A stretch of 34,611 bases of DNA from JAWWPG01 sp038232255 (lineage in GTDB: Bacteria > Actinomycetota > Actinomycetes > Propionibacteriales > Nocardioidaceae), in contig JBBSIF010000013.1 of NCBI GenBank assembly GCA_038232255.1, positions 1 through 34,611 of the forward strand, given 5' to 3'. The position numbers and the translations under genes are program-made. The notes beneath the pieces are model-generated. The model did not search any database. It worked only from the letters and a program-made list of their open reading frames with translations, and was not told the DNA's origin. Positions 30,602 to 34,611 of the stretch are shown in pieces (the stretch's first letter is position 1; every line of letters begins with the position of its first letter).

Positions 30602-30643
30602 AGGCTAAACCGCAGCGACGACATCACGACGCGTTGGTAGGCT
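30602..30643. promoter_or_regulatory. Divergent promoter pair for the nucleotidyltransferase and ABC-F genes
   Basis: TAGCCT on the minus strand (30607-30602) faces the nucleotidyltransferase GTG at seven nt, and TAGGCT on the plus strand (30638-30643) precedes a tiny ATG-TGG-ATC-TGA frame at nine nt. Both hexamers fit the -10 pattern used elsewhere; the two promoters lie back to back within 45 nt. No clear -35 hexamers. Confidence 0.4.
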
Positions 30644-30652
30644 GCGCTTCCC

Positions 30653-30664
30653 ATGTGGATCTGA
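30653..30664 (+). other. Possible three-residue leader ORF before the ABC-F gene
   Basis: ATG-TGG-ATC-TGA encodes Met-Trp-Ile immediately after a -10-like hexamer, 67 nt upstream of the preferred ABC-F start. In the leader that follows, CTCGCC (30676-30681) can pair with GGCGAG (30698-30703). Ribosome-mediated attenuation is known for some ABC-F and methyltransferase resistance genes; here it is only a suggestion. Confidence 0.25.
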
Positions 30665-30730
30665 CATCAGCCCGGCCTCGCCTTGCGGCTCTACGCGGCG
30701 AGCTCGTCGTACGTCCTTCCGGCGGTGCTG

Positions 30731-32344
30731 ATGTCTCGTTCCTCCTCCCATGGCTGCCTTGTCGCGCGCGATCTCGCCAAGTCGTACGGCGACCGCGTGG
30801 TCCTCGACGGCGTCGACCTCGTCGCCAATCCCGGCGAGCCGGTCGGTCTCATCGGCGAGAACGGCGCCGGCAAGTCCACCCTGCTGCGGCTGCTGGTGGG
30901 CATCGAGCCGCCCGACGCCGGGACCGTCCGGCTGCCGGCCGACGTGGGGTACGTTGCGCAGGACCTCGCCCTCCCGCCAGGAGCGACCGTGCACGACGTC
31001 CTGGCGGACGCGCTCGCACCACTGCACGAGGCCGTCACCCGCCTGGAGAGGCTCGCACACGGGCTGACCGACCCGGAGACGGCTGCCGAGTACGCGCGGA
31101 CACTGGAGTGGGCCACCGACTCCGCCGCCTGGGACGCGGACCGCCGGTCCGAGCTCGCCGCCCAGCATCTCGGCGTCGCGGCCCTCGATGCCGACACGCC
31201 GGTGAGCCGGCTGTCCGGCGGTGAGCGCACCCGGCTCGCGCTCGCGGCGCTCATCGCGCGCCGACCGGGCTGCGTGATCCTCGACGAGCCGACGAACCAC
31301 CTCGACGACGACGCGATCGCCTTCGTGGAGTCGTTCCTGCTCGACATTCGCGGCGTCGTCCTGGTGGCCAGCCACGACCGGGTGTTCCTCGACCGGGTCT
31401 GCGCCGTGCTCGTGGACCTCGACGCCGGCCACTTCGGGGTCGACGGCTCGGGCGGGAGCCGCTTCCAAGGCACGTTCACGGCGTACCTCGAGCACAAGGC
31501 GTTGGCTCGACGCCGGTGGGAGCAGACGTTTCGCGAGCAGCAGGACCAGCGGGCCGGGCTCCGGCTCGCGGCTCGTACGACGGCGCGCGAGGTGGGGCAC
31601 GCCTTCCGGCCGGCGCGCGACAACGACAAGTACATCCCGCACGCCAAGGCGCAGATCAAACAGGCGGCGGTCAGCCGCCGCGTCCGCGACGTGGAGCGGC
31701 GGATCGACACTCTGGAGGACCAGCAGGTCCCCAAGCCACCGCGAGAGCTCGCCTTCCGGCGGCCGCTCACGGCCGCCGCCCGCGCCACTGGCTCGGTCGT
31801 ATTCGTCCGCGATCTCGAGGCCGCGGGGCGCGTCAGCCTCCAGCGCCTCGACGTGATGCCCGGCGACCATCTGCTGGTCACCGGGCGACACGGCTCGGGC
31901 AAGTCGAGTCTGCTGGCGGTGCTGGCGGGTTACCTGCCGCCGACGTCCGGCACCGTCGCGGTGCACGCCGGTCGGGTCGGGCTGCTGGCGCAGGACGCCC
32001 GCTTCTCTGACCAGTCGCTGTCACCCCTGCAGGTGTACGACGCCGCCACCGGCGGCACGACCGGTGGCCACGTGCCGCTGCGCGAGCTCGGGCTGCTGCA
32101 CCCGCGGGACCTGCGACGACCACTTGGCGTGCTGAGCGTCGGCCAGCAGCGGCGGCTCGCGCTGGCGATCCTGGTGGCTCGCGGCACCGACCTGCTGCTC
32201 CTCGACGAGCCGACGAACCACATCTCACTGGCTCTCGCGGACGAGCTCGAGTCGGCGCTGGAGCGGGCGGCGGGCGCGGTGGTGGCTGCAAGCCACGACC
32301 GGTGGCTGCGTCGTCGCTGGTTGGGGCGCACGCTCGCGCTGTGA
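30731..32344 (+). CDS. ABC-F family ATPase
   Basis: Twin-ATPase protein (about 537 residues) without membrane segments. First cassette: Walker A GENGAGKST (42-50), signature LSGGERTRL, Walker B VILDEPTNHLDDD. Second: Walker A GRHGSGKSS, an altered signature LSVGQQRRL, Walker B LLLLDEPTNHIS. Between them is the charged helical linker (ARDNDKYIPHAKAQIKQAAV and onwards) that enters the ribosome in this family. ABC-F proteins act on the ribosome as translation factors or drug-protection factors; the divergence of the second signature and the actinobacterial setting resemble the antibiotic-resistance subgroup (TlrC/OleB/LmrC-like), but target drugs cannot be read. ATG 30731 is preferred; an in-frame TTG at 30683 would add 16 residues. 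Confidence 0.88.
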   Translation: MSRSSSHGCLVARDLAKSYGDRVVLDGVDLVANPGEPVGLIGENGAGKSTLLRLLVGIEPPDAGTVRLPADVGYVAQDLALPPGATVHDVLADALAPLHEAVTRLERLAHGLTDPETAAEYARTLEWATDSAAWDADRRSELAAQHLGVAALDADTPVSRLSGGERTRLALAALIARRPGCVILDEPTNHLDDDAIAFVESFLLDIRGVVLVASHDRVFLDRVCAVLVDLDAGHFGVDGSGGSRFQGTFTAYLEHKALARRRWEQTFREQQDQRAGLRLAARTTAREVGHAFRPARDNDKYIPHAKAQIKQAAVSRRVRDVERRIDTLEDQQVPKPPRELAFRRPLTAAARATGSVVFVRDLEAAGRVSLQRLDVMPGDHLLVTGRHGSGKSSLLAVLAGYLPPTSGTVAVHAGRVGLLAQDARFSDQSLSPLQVYDAATGGTTGGHVPLRELGLLHPRDLRRPLGVLSVGQQRRLALAILVARGTDLLLLDEPTNHISLALADELESALERAAGAVVAASHDRWLRRRWLGRTLAL

Positions 32345-32360
32345 GGCCTATGCGGGCAGG

Positions 32361-32443
32361 CGCGGAACGGCTCGAACGGGCGGTTCGGCGGCTCGCACGC
32401 CGGACGGATAGCGCGGAACGGCTCGAACAGACGGTTCGGCGGC
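32361..32443. repeat. 32-nt direct repeat between ABC-F and etfA
   Basis: Two copies (32361-32392 and 32412-32443) of a 32-nt unit beginning CGCGGAACGGCTCGAAC differ at only two positions. Each contains a CGAAC-N5-GTTCG hairpin. They lie in the 147-nt convergent gap between the ABC-F and etfA stops, where they may help end both transcripts. Confidence 0.7.
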
Positions 32444-32491
32444 GGTTGGTGAGCGCTTGTCGGCCAGCGCTCGCCGGATTGTTGGCGGCGT

Positions 32492-33448
32492 TCAGGCGCG
32501 GCGGCCCTGGATCTTCTCGGCAGCTGCTCGCAGCACGGTGTGCACGTCGCCCACGACGCCGAAGTCGACGAGCTCGAAGATCGGCGCCTCCTCGTCCTTG
32601 TTGACGGCCACGATGGTCTTGGAGGTCTGCATCCCAGCCCGGTGCTGGATGGCTCCGCTGATGCCGCCCGCGACGTACAGCTGAGGCGAGACTGTCTTGC
32701 CGGTCTGCCCGACCTGGTAGGCGTGCGGGTACCACCCCGCGTCGACCGCCGCCCGGGACGCCCCGACGGCACCGCCGAGCGCGTCGGCGAGCGCCTCGAT
32801 GGACTCGAAGTTGCCGCCGGTCCCCCGGCCGCCGGACACCACGACCGTCGCGTCGGTGAGCTCCGGGCGACCGCTCGCCTCACGCGGCTGGCGGTCGACG
32901 ATGCGCGCCTTCTTGGCGCCGTCGCTCACGCTGACCACCACCGACTCCTCGACGGCGGCCCCCTCCGCCGGCTCCGGGGTCGTGGCGTTCGGCTTGACGG
33001 TGATGATCGGCGTTCCGGAGGTCACCGTGGCCTGCACCGTGTAGCTGCCCGCGAACACCGACTGCGTGGTCACCGGGCCGTCGGGGCCAGGCTGGACGTC
33101 GACGGCGTCGGTGATGAGCCCGGAGCCGGTCTTGATCGCCAACCGCGCCGCGATCTCCTTGCCGTCCACGTTCGACGTGAGCAGCACCGCAGCGGGGCTG
33201 GTCTGCTGGACCAGCTGCGCGAGCGCCTCCGCCTTCGGCGCCACGAGGTAGTCGGTGAGCTCCGGAGCGTCCAGGACATAGACCTTGGCGGCGCCGAACC
33301 GGCGCAACGCCTCACGAGCCGTGTCGATGCCCTGGCCCACGAACACCGCGGACGGCTCGCCGAGGCGGCGCGCGATCGTCAGCAGCTCGGCGCCGGTCTT
33401 GCGCACGACTCCGTCGGCGTGGTCGACGAGCACGAGGATCTCACCCAT
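32492..33448 (-). CDS. etfA: Electron transfer flavoprotein subunit alpha
   Basis: FAD-binding subunit (318 residues) of ETF, which takes electrons from acyl-CoA and other flavin dehydrogenases and passes them to the membrane quinone pool. The N-terminal half is the ETF fold (GEILVLVDHADG, VLLTSNVDGKEIAARLA); the C-terminal FAD domain is diagnostic: PQLYVAGGISGAIQHRAGM, then KTIVAVNKDEEAPIFE and VDFGVVGDVH. ATG 33448 is 69 nt downstream of the etfB stop, so etfB-etfA form one operon. The family's usual downstream neighbour, the cysteine desulfurase, is separated here by the ABC-F and nucleotidyltransferase genes. Confidence 0.96.
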   Translation of the reverse strand: MGEILVLVDHADGVVRKTGAELLTIARRLGEPSAVFVGQGIDTAREALRRFGAAKVYVLDAPELTDYLVAPKAEALAQLVQQTSPAAVLLTSNVDGKEIAARLAIKTGSGLITDAVDVQPGPDGPVTTQSVFAGSYTVQATVTSGTPIITVKPNATTPEPAEGAAVEESVVVSVSDGAKKARIVDRQPREASGRPELTDATVVVSGGRGTGGNFESIEALADALGGAVGASRAAVDAGWYPHAYQVGQTGKTVSPQLYVAGGISGAIQHRAGMQTSKTIVAVNKDEEAPIFELVDFGVVGDVHTVLRAAAEKIQGRRA

Positions 33449-33517
33449 GGGTGACCGACCTGCCTTTCCTGTTGGGTACGACGGTGCGGTCGCGGTCGAC
33501 GTACCGGCCGACGTTGA

Positions 33518-34294
33518 TCAGACGAACTTGCCGGCCACGAGGAACTCGACGAGCTTGTCGGCGGCGGCGCCGTCATCGGTCACGATCGTGCCGGCCGTGC
33601 GGGGCGGGCGCGCCTCGTAGGACTCCACCTGGGACCACGCTGCCGCGAGCCCGACGTCGCTAGGCCCGATCCCGAGGTCGGCGAGGCTGAGGGTCTCGAC
33701 CGGCTTCTTCTTCGCCGACATGATCCCCTTGAACGACGGGTATCGCGGCTCGTTGGCCTGGTCGGTGACGCTGAGCACGACCGGCAGGGTGGCCTCGACC
33801 GTCTCGACGGCGACGTCACCGTCGCGTCGCGCCCGCACCGTCGTCCCGTGCACGCTGACCTCGGCCGCGTAGGTGACCTGTGCGACGCCGAGCCGCTCGG
33901 CGAGCATCGGCGCGAGAACGCTCATCCCGCCGTCGGTCGACGCCATGCCACAGACGACGAGGTCGAAGCCGATCCGCTGCAGCGCATTCGCGAGCACCAG
34001 GGAGGTACCGATCGCGTCCGAGCCGTGGATGGCGTCGTCGAGGACGTGGACGCCGGCGTCGGCCCCCATCTGCAGCGACTTCGAGAGAGCGGCGCGAGCC
34101 GGCTCCGGACCCACGGTCAGCGCCGTGACCTCACCCTCGCCCGCGTCGCGGATCTGCAGCGCCGCTTCGACGGCGTACTCGTCGAGCTCGGAGAGGACCC
34201 CGTCGACGCTCGCCCGGTCGACCGTGTTGTCCGGCAGGAACGAGCGCGCCGCGGTCGCGTCGGGCACGTGCTTCACGCACACCACGATCTTCAT
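33518..34294 (-). CDS. etfB: Electron transfer flavoprotein subunit beta
   Basis: AMP-binding subunit (258 residues) of ETF and the partner of EtfA. It begins MKIVVCVKHVPD, with EYAVEAALQIRD, LTVGPEPARAALSKSLQMGA and the VVCGMASTDGGMSVLAPMLAE AMP/adenine region, then LPVVLSVTDQANEPRYPSFK, the recognition-loop segment typical of EtfB. ATG 34294 has AGGAGG about 11 nt upstream, so unlike many genes here it is translated from a leader. A 13-nt direct repeat 37-71 nt upstream may regulate it. Confidence 0.96.
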   Translation of the reverse strand: MKIVVCVKHVPDATAARSFLPDNTVDRASVDGVLSELDEYAVEAALQIRDAGEGEVTALTVGPEPARAALSKSLQMGADAGVHVLDDAIHGSDAIGTSLVLANALQRIGFDLVVCGMASTDGGMSVLAPMLAERLGVAQVTYAAEVSVHGTTVRARRDGDVAVETVEATLPVVLSVTDQANEPRYPSFKGIMSAKKKPVETLSLADLGIGPSDVGLAAAWSQVESYEARPPRTAGTIVTDDGAAADKLVEFLVAGKFV

Positions 34295-34330
34295 TCGCTG
34301 ACCGGCCTCCTGTTGCGGACTGCCTCACAT

Positions 34331-34365
34331 CTTCCCATGAGGGGAGCCGCTTCTTCCCATGAGGG
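34331..34365. repeat. Direct repeat upstream of etfB
   Basis: CTTCCCATGAGGG occurs twice (34331-34343 and 34353-34365), 22 nt centre to centre, which is two helical turns, so both face the same side of the DNA. Each is nearly palindromic (CCCATGAGGG). The position 37-71 nt before the etfB ATG suits a regulator bound near the promoter. Confidence 0.5.
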
Positions 34366-34537
34366 CAAGGCGCTCCGCCGCCTGAGACCCGCCCTCCGCC
34401 CTTTCCGGCCGGTCTCCCGCCAACTTGCGCGCTCGCCCCTCGCCCCCGCGGCCGCGCCCGCGCAAAGATCCGACGGTCAGGTCGCTGGGGCGGCCGGTAC
34501 GTCGGATCCTGCCGCCCCGCCCCGCCCGCCGCCTTAC

Positions 34538-34611
34538 ATGAGTAGCCTGAGCACTCAGACGAAGGAGAGCCGAGGACCGAGACCCCGCGACCGCAGGGCC
34601 CCGAACCCGAC
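34538..34611 (+). CDS. Possible 5' end of a plus-strand gene, cut by the window edge
   Basis: An ATG at 34538 opens a frame (MSSLSTQTKESRGPRPRDRR...) that has no stop before the end of the window. It has no ribosome-binding site and too few residues to identify. It could equally be the leader of a gene starting beyond the window. Confidence 0.22.
   Translation, partial: MSSLSTQTKESRGPRPRDRRAPNP

Larger units (their letters stand above)
34295..34611. other. Region upstream of etfB
   Basis: Besides the direct repeat, this 317-nt stretch holds a weak GAGACC/GGTCTC inverted repeat (34384-34389 with 34411-34416) around a CCGGCCGG palindrome (34405-34412), a C-rich tract, and a perfect 9-bp inverted repeat GATCCGACG/CGTCGGATC (34467-34475 with 34500-34508). 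A GAAGGAG ribosome-binding-site-like sequence is at 34561 but no start codon follows at a useful distance. No complete gene is seen. Confidence 0.45.

Overview
The window is GC-rich chromosomal DNA from an actinobacterium. The signs are very high GC with GC-ending codons, frequent GTG starts and 4-nt ATGA/GTGA overlaps, many genes whose start codon lies 6-9 nt after a TANNNT hexamer (leaderless style), and the locus order etfB-etfA / cysteine desulfurase-mnmA-metE-like-ligA / gatC-gatA-gatB / serA / ilvE / gltX. A Nocardioides- or Frankia-like relative is plausible, but this is inference. I see no rRNA, tRNA, CRISPR array, prophage or insertion sequence.

Layout from left to right. 1-5730 (all minus): a VanW-family protein, a CPBP membrane protease, glutamyl-tRNA synthetase overlapping a fumarylacetoacetate-hydrolase-family enzyme, and a polytopic Ser/Thr kinase just downstream of ilvE. 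5738-6826: ilvE. 7202-11264 (all plus): an accessory block with a long-chain polyol dehydrogenase, a HAD phosphatase, a TagB/TagF-like glycerophosphotransferase and a small methyltransferase. 11280-15880 (minus): serA, preceded by a degenerate ketol-acid reductoisomerase (IlvC) paralog, a membrane-anchored TIM-barrel-like protein and an Asp-box beta-propeller. 16013-16567: a PadR regulator with a perfect 17-nt palindrome inside its promoter.

16564-20444 (minus): gatB, gatA and gatC in one overlapping operon, then an SRPBCC protein. 20544-23205 (plus): an AlaX-type tRNA editing protein, a HIT-like protein and an APC permease. 23165-29894 (minus): a 51-residue membrane protein, ligA, a MetE-like protein, a frameshifted alpha/beta hydrolase, a pair of nested palindromic repeats, mnmA and a cysteine desulfurase. 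29917-32344: a divergent pair of possible resistance genes (nucleotidyltransferase and ABC-F ATPase) lying between the cysteine desulfurase and etfA. 32492-34294 (minus): etfA and etfB. The last 317 nt hold repeats and perhaps the start of a plus-strand gene.

Themes. Translation and tRNA quality are heavily represented: GltX with GatCAB (the indirect Glu/Asp to Gln/Asn route), AlaX editing, and cysteine desulfurase plus MnmA for tRNA 2-thiolation. The most unusual parts are the IlvC-like pseudoenzyme in the usual ilvC position before serA, the polyol dehydrogenase/HAD/TagF-like cluster that could make or attach a polyol phosphate, the PadR operator, and three repeat families in intergenic DNA.
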